From Priapulus caudatus (taxonomy: Eukaryota; Priapulida; Priapulimorpha; Priapulimorphida; Priapulidae), in contig NW_014578391.1 in assembly GCF_000485595.1 (NCBI RefSeq), positions 11,884-42,742 on the forward strand: a stretch of DNA of 30,859 nucleotides, read 5' to 3'. Shown piece by piece: positions 1 through 9,705 of the stretch (position 1 is the stretch's first letter; every line of letters begins with the position of its first letter). The notes beneath the pieces are model-generated. The model was not told the origin of the DNA. It saw nothing but the letters and a program-made list of their open reading frames with translations, and did no database searches. Position numbers and translations under genes: made by a program.

Positions 1-36
1 GCTAATACTGCTGCTACTGCTGCTGCTGCTACTGCT

Positions 37-99
<63 letters not shown>

Positions 100-210
100 G
101 CTGCTACTGCTGCTGCTGCTGCTGCAGCAGCTGCTACTGCTGCTGCTGCTAATACTGCTGCTACTGCTGCTGCTGCTACTGTTGCTACTGCTGCTGCTGC
201 TGATGCTGCA
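1..210. repeat. CTG/CTA trinucleotide microsatellite
   Basis: About 70 units of CTG interrupted by CTA, plus rare GTT, AAT and GAT variants, reading CAG/TAG on the minus strand. It runs into the left edge of the window, so its true length is unknown. CTG/CAG arrays form slipped hairpins and vary in length. Frames through it are homopolymeric (Leu, Ala or Cys rich), and I see no flanking sequence arguing that it is an exon. Confidence 0.95.
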
Positions 211-349
211 CGCGCGTGCGACTGCCTTATTTGTCAGCTAAATCATCTTAATTAATTCTCACAACATTCCAAACGGCCACCCGTTCATCACCGTGTGACG
301 TGATTTAGTTATTAAATTATGTTAATACATTCGCAACCGCAAAAACTGA

Positions 350-357
350 TGACGTCA
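350..357. promoter_or_regulatory. CRE-like palindrome TGACGTCA
   Basis: A perfect 8-bp cAMP-response-element palindrome in otherwise plain sequence (211-596). The same octamer recurs at 6599, 15680, 18232, 21094, 23632 and 30547. The motif match is exact; binding is inference. No gene start is visible nearby. Confidence 0.3.
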
Positions 358-596
358 TGGATAAATGCGCTTGCACTAACGATTGGTGATGTGGTACGCA
401 GGTCTCAGCGCCAGGGTTCCTTTTTTCGGATAGATATTTCAGACTTCTGTCTCTTCTTCTCCTTTCTCCTTCCTTTCCGCTCGTCCCATCGCTGTCTCTT
501 TCTCACCTACACACAGTTAATGTGCGCACGAGATTCCGAGGAATGAATAGACACTCTCCCACTATTTTTACGACACCATCTCTCCGAATACGCCTG

Positions 597-816
597 CTCC
601 TCCTTCTTCCCCTCCTCTCTTGTCTTCTGCATATATTCGTACTCTTCCTCCTCCTCCTCCTCCTCCTCCTCCTCCTCCTCTTCTTCTTCCTCCTCCTTCT
701 CTTCCTCCTCCTTCTTATTCTCCCCCTCTTCGTCTTCTGCATCTCTTCCTCCTCCTCCTTCTCCTCCTCCTCCTCTTCCTCCTCCTCTTTTTCCTTCTCT
801 TCCACCTCCCCCACAT
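597..816. repeat. CTC/CTT pyrimidine microsatellite
   Basis: An almost pure pyrimidine strand made of CTC and CTT triplets. Open frames on both strands are poly-Pro, poly-Leu, poly-Arg or poly-Glu artefacts. A mirror-symmetric polypyrimidine tract of this kind can form triplex (H-DNA). Confidence 0.93.
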
Positions 817-1500
817 TTCACACACAAATTAAACCTTACGCGTGAAATCACGAAGTTGTGAACGGTTTAACAAAAACCTTTCCTTCTCCCTCCTTTCCTT
901 CAAAAACCTTTTCTTATTAAGTCCACCTCCCTCTCGCAGTGCTCGCCTTAATCTTCGTTACTTCCCTTCTTTCCGCTCCTACCCCATCTATCATTCTATT
1001 GTATAATTTCCATACCCTCCCTCGCCTTCCCCTTCTCTTGCCCATGCACCCGGCGGAATCTCTCATCTCCTCTCCCTCCTTATTTTCAACTCGATTCCCT
1101 CCTCTCCTTCCCCTTCCTTTGCCCCCGGCCCTCCTCTTATATCCTCTCCGTTTTCCTCACCATCTCCCCCATTTTGAATCTCTTTCTTCTCGTTCCCTTT
1201 CTCTTGCTCATGCACACACTGGCATCCCGGCCCTCATGGTCATCTTCCCATAGTCCCTCTTTTCCTCTTCATCCCCGTCCTATCCACCCCTTCATCTCCT
1301 TTCCCTTCTCTTGCTCACACAGCTTGCGGTACTAGCAGCACATAAGGAGGAGGCGTCAGTGAGGTTGGAGTCTCAGGGGGGGGGGTGCTGTCTTCGTCAA
1401 TTAGGTGAGAGTGAGGAACAGCTCACCACTGATTGACTGTCGTTCCGCCGCCGCGTTAGATACATTAGCATGCGCGCTACCACGGGGCCGACTCCAGGGA
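817..1500. other. Pyrimidine-rich sequence, no gene seen
   Basis: C/T-rich, low-complexity sequence (strongest at about 877-1320) with loosely repeated TTCTCTTGC-CATGCA-type segments, followed by ordinary sequence up to the CA array. The 104-codon frame at 939-1253 is Pro/Leu/Ser-rich and follows base composition, so it is not called as a gene. Confidence 0.6.
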
Positions 1501-1506
1501 TACTAA

Positions 1507-1582
1507 TGCACGCACGCACGCACGCACGCACGCACAAACGCACGCACGCACACACGCACGCACACACAGACACACACACACG

Positions 1583-1617
<35 letters not shown>

Positions 1618-1773
1618 CACAAACACACACACACAACACACGTCACACACACACACACACACACACACAGGCACACACACACACACATACACACACACAC
1701 ACCGTCACCACACACACACACACACAACACACACAGCCACACACACACACACACACACACACCACACACACGT
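1507..1773. repeat. ACGC and CA microsatellite
   Basis: The array begins as ACGC tetramers and becomes CA dinucleotides with interruptions (ACGTTCAC, ACAACACAAAC, ACGTCAC). Those interruptions recur in the same order at 10560-10788, so the 3' part of this array already belongs to the large duplicated segment. The purine/pyrimidine alternation is Z-DNA prone. Confidence 0.95.
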
Positions 1774-2205
1774 TACTCATCGCCCAGTTCCACTCTCGCA
1801 CCTAGAGCCAATTAAAAAGCAGAGAGCGCAAAGAACGGGGAAAGGAGAATAGACATTCAGGAAAGCGCGGGACAAAACGTTGCGCAAGGGAACAAGCAAG
1901 CACGCAGCCGTCGCACCGTCACGTGACATAATTCCCAGCATGCCGCGCGCGGCGCCGACCGCCCGCAAGATATAATGAGGTCCCCTGTGGATCGGTTCAT
2001 TGAAACGGCCGAATAGCAATGCAGTTAAGCGTAATTTGAATCGGTTTGCAGCACTTTGCCGCGCACTTTCAAAATTGATTCCGTATTCAGGTTTGCACGT
2101 AGCAGAAAGGCTGCCAGTGCTGCGTGATACGATGCGGATGAGAAAGGTATTAATTAACGCGAGCCGTATCAATACACCCCACTACTAAGCCGGTACTGCT
2201 ACGGG

Positions 2206-2893
2206 AAAGAGAGGGATGAAGAGATACGGAAAGTGAGGAAGTAAGAGGCGAGAGAAGGGAGAGCGGGAGAGCGAGAGAGAGAGAGATGCATAGTGTGTGA
2301 GAGATGGAAAGAAAATAAAAAAGCGGCGAAGAGACAATTACGTGAAAATATTACCGCGGTCCATACTACACACACCGCGCACGTACGCATGCACGCTTGT
2401 ATCGCACGTACACAGGCATGCCCACTCACACGCAACGAGCTTTGAGACGCGAGAGGACAGAGAGAAATAAAATTGAAGCAAAGGACAGAAAGAGACGCAG
2501 AGCGAGACGAGAGACGAGAGAGAGAGATAGAGATAGAGAGAGAAAGAGAAGAAAATGGACGAGAAGAGCAGAGAGAAGAGACGAAGGAAGAGAGAGCGAG
2601 AAGGGAGAGCAGAGCGAGAGGAGGAGCAAAGAAGAGAGAGAGAAAGAAAATAGACGAGAGCGAGGAGAGAGAGAGAGACGAGAGAGAGAGAGAGAGCAAA
2701 AAAGAGTGAGGGAGAGAGCGAGAGAGAGAGAGAATGACCGAGGAGCAGAGAGAGAGGAGAGACTAGCGAGAGGAGAGAGAGAGAGATGAGAAAGAAAATG
2801 ATGTGAGAGCGATGAGGAGAGAGAGAGAGAAGATGAGAGAGAAGAGAACAGAGAGAGACGAGACCTGACCGAGAGAGAGAGAAGGAGGGGGGG
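2206..2893. repeat. GA-rich purine microsatellite tract
   Basis: About 690 bp of GA/GAGA with AAAG and CGAG interruptions, broken by a short ordinary stretch at about 2295-2460. Long Arg/Glu frames on plus and Ser/Leu frames on minus are artefacts of the repeat. It corresponds to 11260-11930 in copy 2. Confidence 0.9.
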
Positions 2894-3454
2894 CGGAGTA
2901 GTACGAGAACAGACTACTTCATCGACACTGCTTACGACACTGAAACAAAACAAGCCACACATATCAACTTTCAATCGACTTCAATCCAGGATCGGGATTA
3001 CAACAACAGTTTATGAAGGGTTTTGCCTGATCGGTTCTTTGCAGAGATTGCCAGAAGTCCTCACAGCGATACAGTCCTAGCAGAAGTGTTCTATAAGTTT
3101 ATAATTCCTTATTCTATTATTATAATTATTCTGATTTTATTATGTATTATTATTTAAGTTATCTATTAATTATTTTCCATTATTTCTATATTATTATTCA
3201 CTCGCTGTTTATAAGTTTTGTTGCCCGCTGCGGCGATGCGCGGTGCCGCATTTCAAGCGCACGCCGCTAATGCCATGAGCATTCCGCTAATGCCAGGGCG
3301 TGTGGGAACTTGAATATTTATTATCGCTCACAATCTCTGCTCATTAATCCGGCCATTGTTGTCATCGCCTGCGGTTGTGTCAATCTTTCGATCTCATATC
3401 TGCGTCATGGCTGCATTGACGATGCGTCGCCTCATGTAGGCTCGCTTTACAATG
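2894..3454. other. Non-coding part of duplicated segment
   Basis: Ordinary mixed sequence, AT-rich at about 3100-3200, then a CpG-rich stretch near 3220-3310 with a repeated CCGCTAATGCCA. It corresponds to about 11930-12510 in copy 2. No open frame survives in both copies. Confidence 0.5.
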
Positions 3455-3958
3455 ACGTGCACGGTGGTGGGGGATGAGTAGGGTGGGGGCGTGTGTAAGG
3501 ATGACGGAGGTGTGTGGTGGGCGTGTGTGCTAGGGATGAAGCGAGGGTGGGGCGTGTGTTACGGGATAGGAGAGGGTGGGGGGACATGTTGTATGCGAAT
3601 GAGGGAGGTGGGGTGCTTTGTGCGAGGGGATAGGAGGGTTGGGGGGACGCCCTGTGTGTAGACGGATGAGGGGTGGGGGGGGTATAGGCGGCATGAGGGA
3701 CGGGTGGGGCGGGACGTGTGTTTGTACGGGGATGAGGGAGGGTGGGGGGTGCTTGTGCGTGTAGGGATGAGGAAGGTGGCGGGTGGCCGGTGGTAGGTGA
3801 ATGAGGGAGGGTGCGGTTGGGGTGTAGGGATGAGTGCAGGTGGCTGGGACGTGTGTTAGGGGATGAGGAGGGTGGGTGGGTGCCTGTTTGTAGGCGATGC
3901 AGGAAGGGTGGCGGGCGTGTGTGAGACGATGAGGGGGTGGCCGGCGTGCTGTGACTTA
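3455..3958 (+). repeat. G-rich minisatellite, about 31-34 bp unit
   Basis: About 15 degenerate units, each with a GGGGATGAGGGAGGGTGGGG-like core followed by a GTGTGTGTA-like tail. Multiple closely spaced G runs on the plus strand fit the G-quadruplex pattern. It corresponds to 12515-13020. Confidence 0.85.
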
Positions 3959-4599
3959 CTGCGGTTGTTTTATTTATTATTATTTTTGTATTTTAGTTAA
4001 TTATCCATCAATACAACCCTGCCATAGCATACTTTCTACAAATAAATTCGTAAATTCATAAAAATTGGATAACTACAAGGGATATATACACAAAAAGCAT
4101 GACAAGCACACTTATTAACATTGTGGTCCTTGTTTCTGCTATCCCTTTGCTCATTACCTAAACAATTACACTTTACTATCAGCTCACTACACTTAATTAA
4201 AATAGTACAAATTTCGTAGCAGATACACGCGCACAGACTGGGTTTGGGTCTGTCCCACGTAAATATGAAAGCCAGACTGTCGTCCTTCTGTCGCCCGAGT
4301 TCTGATTCCTGTCGAATGTCGAATTAAAAACCGCATCACGAATTTGTGCATTCGCCGTGTCTTCGGTCCATTCAGCGCTTGCACCGTCACGCCTTACTAC
4401 AAACATGTCCGTGATAAATATATAATATTTTTTTTTTTTTTTTTTAATAATAATAATAAAGTAATAATAATAAATCTATAATAATAAAGTCTGTGTGATA
4501 GTAATAGAAGCAGTAGTAGGCTATAGCGCCTGCAGTGAGTGTTATAGCGTAAAGCAGGGCGGTGTTGCGACACACACACAATAGCCTCGCTTCACACAC
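3959..4599. other. AT-rich stretch with T run and AAT repeats
   Basis: AT-rich sequence without a gene. A T run at about 4430-4445 is followed by AAT trinucleotides to about 4490. Copy 2 (13021-13620) has the AAT part but not the T run, so this is a length difference between copies. Confidence 0.5.
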
Positions 4600-4807
4600 G
4601 AGACCTCTATTTCTGAAATACCGGATTTTGCCGAAATACCGTATCTGTAGACAAATACGCGGGCTGAGCGTTCACACGCTGATTTCAGGGCTCCATAATA
4701 CGGTATTTGCGAGCCTGGAGCTGCTTTAAACAATTTCAAAGGCGAACAATGCCCGAAAAAACAATGCAATGCGCCACCAACTGCCGATAAAATCGCTAGA
4801 CTAGGTC

Positions 4808-4855
4808 GCGCTCGACAGTTCACTCGCGGCGTTACACTAGCAACTGTCAGAGCGC
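4808..4855. repeat. Inverted repeat (hairpin), copy 1
   Basis: GCGCTCGACAGTT and AACTGTCAGAGCGC flank a loop of about 21 bases. The right arm has one extra base compared with the perfect 13-bp arm in copy 2 (13846-13891). A TATAAAAA lies just downstream at 4867-4874. Confidence 0.7.
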
Positions 4856-4866
4856 GGACCGACGTC

Positions 4867-4874
4867 TATAAAAA
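4867..4874 (+). promoter_or_regulatory. TATA-like box beside hairpin
   Basis: TATAAAAA follows the hairpin directly and precedes an AATACGGTATT site. It is kept at 13902-13909 in copy 2. No downstream reading frame or RNA gene is recognisable, so promoter activity is only a possibility. Confidence 0.2.
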
Positions 4875-5025
4875 TACGCGGCTTCAGAAATACGGTATTA
4901 AGCGTTCACCACGAGGAAATGCGCCCGTCCAAGAAATCGGGATTCTCACAGCACGGCGCCAAATTGATTCGGGGTCTGGGGAAGCCTCGTAATTTACAAC
5001 TGAAATACCGGATCTTTTTAGATAC

Positions 5026-5500
5026 CGACCACACACGTACGCACGCACACCACTAACCCTGCGACGAACCCCGCGCACACGCACGCACCGTCGAAAAGCG
5101 CGCTTGCATACGCACCGTTTATTGGATTTCAACACACGATAGACCCCCCTCCCCGCGCCCACCAATCCGGCCCCGCACTCCACCACCCGGTCCCCGCCCC
5201 TACCTACTCCGACCCCCGCCCCGACCATGGATACATTGTTATTATGTCCGCACATTCCGTACGCCACTGACACTGTCCCGACATGAGCGGACGGCTCAGG
5301 CTGCATGCATGTACGCACTTCGCACATAATTGCAACACTGCCTGTCCGCTATCGGCTCACTCCGCTGTACGCAATTGCATTACGGCAGCAGAACGTAATC
5401 AAGCCGTAGTCTGTCTGTTTTCCTCTATTAGGCGTCGACTGATCCAAATGCGTTTGACTCGCCCTTGCCTTAACAGATTTATCACACAGTGACGGCTAAT
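5026..5500. other. C-rich then ordinary sequence, no gene seen
   Basis: CpG- and C-rich sequence with CCCCGCCCC-like GC boxes near 5150-5220 and an ATTGG (reverse CCAAT) near 5119. The minus-strand 147-codon frame is Gly/Val/Arg-rich across this composition and is broken in copy 2, so it is not called. Confidence 0.4.
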
Positions 5501-6598
5501 GCGGTCCTACGTGTGTCGAATTAAAACTTGCTTTACAAAATATTAAACGACCAATCAGGTTAATTCACTACTGTGAGGCTGCTATTGGTCAATGCCCACG
5601 CCGCAGTGCATCATGGGTAACTCCCAGTCTATATCTACAGGCCTGAATTGTCTTGATACAGAAAATCCAATTACAAATACCTAGAGAGTTTCGGCGTATG
5701 CAAAACATACACTTAATTCATGATAAATTAAACAGTGACTCAAGTTCCTGACTTCACTTGAAACTGTTGACAGCTACCTGATGCCAATTTCTAGCAAGTT
5801 GTCGGATCCCGCTCCACACGTTCCAATTCCTTGACAAGACCAATCTTACTTTTCACATTTTTCATACGTCTAGAAGGCACCTACTTGACGTGTCTGATGC
5901 ATATTAGTGCATCTAGTGCGAAATACTACGTTTTCTTACCTATTATTATACAATATATAACCATTATATATTATATCGCATCACATACAGACATGTATAT
6001 ACATTACACAAATTACTTTTACATTATATCAATACATTGTATATTTATGATGGTATCTATCAGTAGTTTTGCTCGTCAGGTATAGTTTGAGTTTTGAAGG
6101 CCAAGTATGACAATATGCAACTATACTGTCTATAATATTCTTCATTGATATGATACCAAGCAGCCACGTGGCTGTTAACTTTACTAGCCTCTAGTTCCAG
6201 TCGCACTACGTTCCCTAATCTAACGAAACACAGGGATGGCTGCTTAGACTGGTTCCATAACCCTAACCTATCACTGGTGCGCATGCGCTCACCGTAGTGG
6301 GAAAAAATCACGGGTCGATATAATTAGACGGTGCATTTCGCGAATATGTACCAATAATAATCTAGATAATGACTGTAATATAATAATGTCTATATAATAT
6401 AAATCATGGCAGTGATAATGCAATCAAAAATAGTCGATGTTTACGACGTAACGCGATTAGCGGCATGCCCGATTTATTTCCCACTCGAAAATCTCCAGTC
6501 AATTAACAACGATACGAACATTTCTAAATCGATTAGAGCGCATAAAATTAAATATATTTCTAGCTAATTTGCATATATACACCCGTTATCAGGCAGCG

Positions 6599-6610
6599 TG
6601 ACGTCACGTG
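6599..6610. promoter_or_regulatory. CRE overlapping an E-box
   Basis: TGACGTCA runs into CACGTG, sharing CA. The same arrangement is intact in copy 2 (15680-15691) and copy 3 (21094-21105) although neighbouring bases carry indels. Confidence 0.35.
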
Positions 6611-6709
6611 GCGGCATCAGCGGCCGAAGAGAAAGAGACGAGTCAATGATCCTTGCTCGCACTGTCGTGTAGTGTGAACAGAACCCCGCCGTGTATTCCT
6701 GCACTTACT

Positions 6710-6717
6710 ATGCAAAT
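6710..6717 (+). promoter_or_regulatory. Octamer (POU) motif ATGCAAAT
   Basis: An exact ATGCAAAT, intact at 15792-15799 and 21205-21212. It lies about 100 bp after the CRE/E-box in all copies. A functional role is not demonstrable from sequence. Confidence 0.3.
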
Positions 6718-6987
6718 ATGAGCGGCGAACATTCATTTTGCTGGCCGACATAGCAGCGCAGATGTTCGCTCACTACCGTGGGGGTTAATAACGACATAGG
6801 GAGCGTCGTGTCGCGATGACGTATATCTCCCTCGGGCCAGAAGCGCGGGAGAGTTTGACCACGTGATAGCTAAGCGTAATTGTAATCTACATCAAAGATA
6901 TTCGTGCGATGGCACAGACATAGGCCCGGTAATATAATCTGTCATTACCATGGCAATACGAGGGCGTCATATTCAACAAAGAAGTAT

Positions 6988-7001
6988 GCGCCATCTAGTG
7001 G
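6988..7001 (-). promoter_or_regulatory. CTCF-like site, copy 1
   Basis: The minus strand reads CCACTAGATGGCGC, matching the 14-base CTCF core consensus CCASYAGRKGGCRS at every position. It is identical at 16078-16091 and 21486-21499. CTCF is conserved across bilaterians. Occupancy is not shown. Confidence 0.45.
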
Positions 7002-7488
7002 CAGGGAACCGCCCGACCAGTGAGGTACTTGTACTATATCACCTAGCCATGTAGCTAGTAGCTCTACCTGGCCAACTATGCGTTACTTGCAGTACAACCA
7101 TTCACAGTACTGTCGTACTAACCACAGTCCGGTCATAGCAGAGTGAAGTAAATTCAGCACGAACATACTCGCAGTTCGTTCACTCATGGCTCTGTCAGAC
7201 TAGTTTGTGCCTAACTAGACATGTTTTAGTCACCGCAATTTGAGTGAATCTATCGATACGTGGACAGATATTTAAGCGCAGTTTTCTCTCGGGCCATCGC
7301 GTGACCCGTTAGATGCGTGCAGTGAGCGGAGGGAATTTAGCTTCCGTTATCAAATTTCCGAAAATAATGCATCCATTACGAACGTGAATTGGCGCATTTA
7401 CGATCCAATATGGCAGACAATGGTCGGCTTAGCGCCGGCGGATGAATACATTCGTTTAGGATAATGCGTCTAATAGGCCGCGAGGGTA

Positions 7489-7498
7489 GTCACGTGAC
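7489..7498. promoter_or_regulatory. GTCACGTGAC palindromic E-box
   Basis: A perfect 10-bp palindrome of the USF/MiT (CLEAR-like) type, intact at 16576-16585 and 21985-21994. The same decamer occurs at 18203-18212 and 23603-23612. Confidence 0.35.
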
Positions 7499-7555
7499 CC
7501 GCCAGCGAACTAAATTACGCCAGATCTCCCAGCGGTCAGCCAGCATGGTGGCGGC

Positions 7556-7565
7556 GCGCATGCGC
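7556..7565. promoter_or_regulatory. NRF1-like site GCGCATGCGC
   Basis: A perfect NRF1-type palindrome, preceded by an ATGGTGGCGGC segment. It is intact in copy 2 (16641-16650) and loses its last C in copy 3 (22052-22061). A second exact copy is at 6279-6288. Confidence 0.35.
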
Positions 7566-7628
7566 ACACGGCACACTCGTCACGCGTTCAGGAAACTAAC
7601 GATACGGAATATGTAACCTACACCAACT

Positions 7629-7672
7629 CAGGCCCGTAGCCAGGGGGGGTTCGGGGGGTTCGAACGAACCCC
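7629..7672 (+). mobile_element. Truncated left end of outer TIR element
   Basis: Begins with the terminal sequence CAGGCCCGTAGCCAG, preceded by the flank CCAACT (7623-7628) as in the intact copies at 16715 and 22124. After about 44 bp the homology stops and CA repeats begin. No matching right terminus is visible before 10400, so this copy is broken by the segment breakpoint. Confidence 0.75.
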
Positions 7673-8022
7673 TCACACACACACACACATGACGCACACA
7701 CACATGCACAAACAAACATACGCGCGCAGACACACATGCCCACGCACACGTCGCGTACACACACGCATGCGCGCATACACACATGCCCACGCACACGCGC
7801 ACGCGCGTACACACACGCACGCATAAACGTACGCACAAACGCACGCACACGCGCACGCGCGTACACACACGCACGCGTAAACGTACGCACAAACGCACGC
7901 ACACACGCACGCGCGTATACACACACGTACGCGTAAACGTACGCACAAACGCACGCACACGCGCACGCGCGTACAAAAACACACGCGTAAACGTACGCAC
8001 AAACGCACGCACACGCACTTCG
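7673..8022. repeat. CA/CG-rich array with 54-bp minisatellite
   Basis: CA repeats lead into four units of about 54-56 bp, each marked by GCACAAACGCACGCACAC at 7833, 7887, 7943 and 7997. It is almost entirely alternating purine/pyrimidine with long CGCG runs, so Z-DNA prone. The Arg/Thr/His and Cys/Val/Arg frames on both strands are artefacts. Confidence 0.9.
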
Positions 8023-9440
8023 GGTTTGTTTTCATAATGAGATATTGCGCTATATCCATGTATAACCAGCTTAAGACGTTGATCAAAATGCTAAAAAACG
8101 AGGTTTAAATCTGATTTTCTCACCGAAAAATTCTGCTCACTCATTTTTACTACCGGGAATATCCGATACGATATAATTAGCGGAAGATATTTATTTAACT
8201 TGCAAAACGTACAAAACATTTAAAACAATCCACCGTGACTTCATCTATACATCGTAGCTGACTCGAGGGGCTTGCAGATTCGCTCAATTACGCGTTAATG
8301 TAAATTTATTTTCATATTTAATCTCGCCACATCGTTAGCACGCTTCACCGTGGAATATTCTGTGTTTCATTACTCAGGAGAGGATTCTACACGGTTGCTT
8401 CTACAGGTAAGCAGCGGAGAGGTGGCAGCTGCAGGCTGATGACTGATGCATCGGTAGTGGGAGAGCATGTAGACACGCGGCTGGGGTATTGGCCCCGAGA
8501 TGCGTGTATAGCGGTGTGCTAGCATCCTCATCTTCCTCTTCCTCAGCTTCCCGCTCGGTCCGGCAGCAGCCCGCGGCGTCTCCGCGGCCCCATCACCGCA
8601 CACACGACGGACATTAAGCATAATTGAAACATCAATATTCATGGCGCAAATATTTCAATTATTAAATCATCGAAAATCAATTAGCAAGTCTCGACTGTGA
8701 TTTTCGTGCAGAGAGCACCGATAGGGGGCGCTGCTTTCTGGGAACGAAACCGACGCACTGCCGTGGGGTACCATGATTCGCGCGGGTACCCGGATGACGG
8801 CCACTGGCAACGTAGTGCGCCTGCGCTCAGATTTGGGGAAATCATCAGCGAGTGAAGGGTTGTCAAGCGGCGGATGAATAACGGACGAAACACGCGCGTA
8901 CGAATCCCTCCCCGCGGACTACTTCTCGTGACAGCTCGTGCATGCCGAATCACTCCCCCGTGCGCGGACGTATACAGAATTACGAACCCACGCCGCCCCG
9001 ACGCTCGTAAATGAAACCAGCGCGCCCCTGGGGGCACAAACACTAACTAATCAATGGTTATCTTTCTCCAGCCGAAGCAGGGCAGGCGAACAAGTGAAGA
9101 GTGGTTGGCATGGGAACTCTGTGAAGAAGAGAATACCGCGCGAGGGGGGGGATATTGTTGCTCGGCTACGCTTCATGGTTGTGCTAGCGAGCTGCAGAGG
9201 CGATGTTATCAATGTTATTACACACTCGCGTCTTGTTAGTGCGGGCAATAGCAACGTCGTAAAGATCAGCTCCACCTAACGGCCGCGTAAGATAACTTAA
9301 TTGACTCCGGCCGCATGGCTCTGCCGTCGCTGCACGCGTTGCCGTGGCAGCGTCCTACCTCGCAGCATCCATCAGCGCGATGCGGTTGCTAGGGCCGCCC
9401 CCCGCCTGCCAACCGCGCAGCATCCCAAATGATCAACGTC
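8023..9440. other. Unique sequence, no gene recognised
   Basis: Ordinary GC-balanced sequence lying between copies 1 and 2 of the large segment. Frames at 8370-8642 (-), 8681-9043 (-) and 8938-9279 (+) have mixed composition but no recognisable domain, and the two longest overlap on opposite strands. A partial CTCF-core match (ATAGGGGGCGC) is at 8718-8731. Donor-like sequences occur at 8405 (+, ACAGGTAAGC) and about 9453-9463 (-, ACAGGTAAGT), unpaired with any convincing exon. Confidence 0.4.
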
Positions 9441-9585
9441 ACAGCTTCTTTTCACTTACCTGTAACATACACAGAGAAAAAAAAAACGAGTTAGATTGAT
9501 ATCCAGTGTAATCCCCTGGATATTCATGTTGATAATGGTGCAAGTACCTGGTGTAATCTGTAACGAGACCCGTGAGATATGTACG

Positions 9586-9594
9586 GCGTGTGTG

Positions 9595-9639
<45 letters not shown>

Positions 9640-9705
9640 GCGCGTGCGTGTGTGCGTGCTTGCGCGTGTGTGTGCGTACGTGCGTGCACGCGCGCGTGTG
9701 TGTGC
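9586..9705. repeat. GT and GTGC microsatellite
   Basis: GT dinucleotides grade into GTGC tetramers and CGCGCG. The orientation is opposite to the CA/ACGC arrays at 1507 and 10403. Confidence 0.93.

Larger units (their letters stand above)
4608..5025. repeat. Cluster of AATACCGTATT-like palindromes
   Basis: Five near-palindromic sites of the form AAATACCGKATTT or its complement lie at about 4616, 4635, 4698, 4888 and 5002, in both orientations. Two copies of AGCGTTCAC and a TATTTCTGAA inverted pair lie among them. The arrangement is kept in copy 2 (13640-14060). Clustered, oriented short palindromes suggest protein-binding sites or subterminal repeats of a DNA transposon. I could not identify element ends. 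Confidence 0.5.
5501..7622. other. Conserved non-coding core of the segment
   Basis: About 2.1 kb of mixed sequence present in copy 1, copy 2 (14521-16708) and, from its midpoint, copy 3 (20860-22117). No frame over 90 codons is shared. Exact or near-exact transcription-factor-type motifs are frequent: NRF1-like (6279, 7556), CRE overlapping an E-box (6599-6610), octamer (6710), CTCF-like (6988) and GTCACGTGAC (7489). Motif density suggests a regulatory or CpG-rich region, but this is inference. Confidence 0.4.
1580..7672 (+). repeat. Large duplicated segment, copy 1
   Basis: This block is collinear with 10590-16752. In order it holds the CA array, a short non-repeat piece, the GA tract, the G-rich minisatellite, an AT-rich piece, the palindrome cluster, the motif-rich core and the left end of a TIR element. 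Differences from copy 2 are mainly single-base insertions and deletions. One visible larger difference is a T run at about 4430-4445 that copy 2 lacks. The segment ends abruptly at about 7672, inside a transposon that copies 2 and 3 continue through. It may be a real duplication or an assembly artefact. Confidence 0.9.

Noticed and set aside
503-851. Open frames of about 70-114 codons on both strands (poly-Arg, poly-Glu, poly-Leu, poly-Pro)
   Set aside because: Every frame is open because the CTC/CTT repeat lacks stop codons. The residues are those of the repeat alone.
8681-9043. A 120-codon minus frame of mixed composition
   Set aside because: No recognised domain, and it overlaps a plus frame of similar length. 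Its GIRTRV...APPIGAL-like wording resembles spurious translations of repeats. It could be a repeat remnant.
9452-9463. Strong splice-donor-like ACAGGTAAGT on the minus strand
   Set aside because: No convincing exon precedes it on that strand (A-rich and GT-repeat sequence), so it is likely chance.
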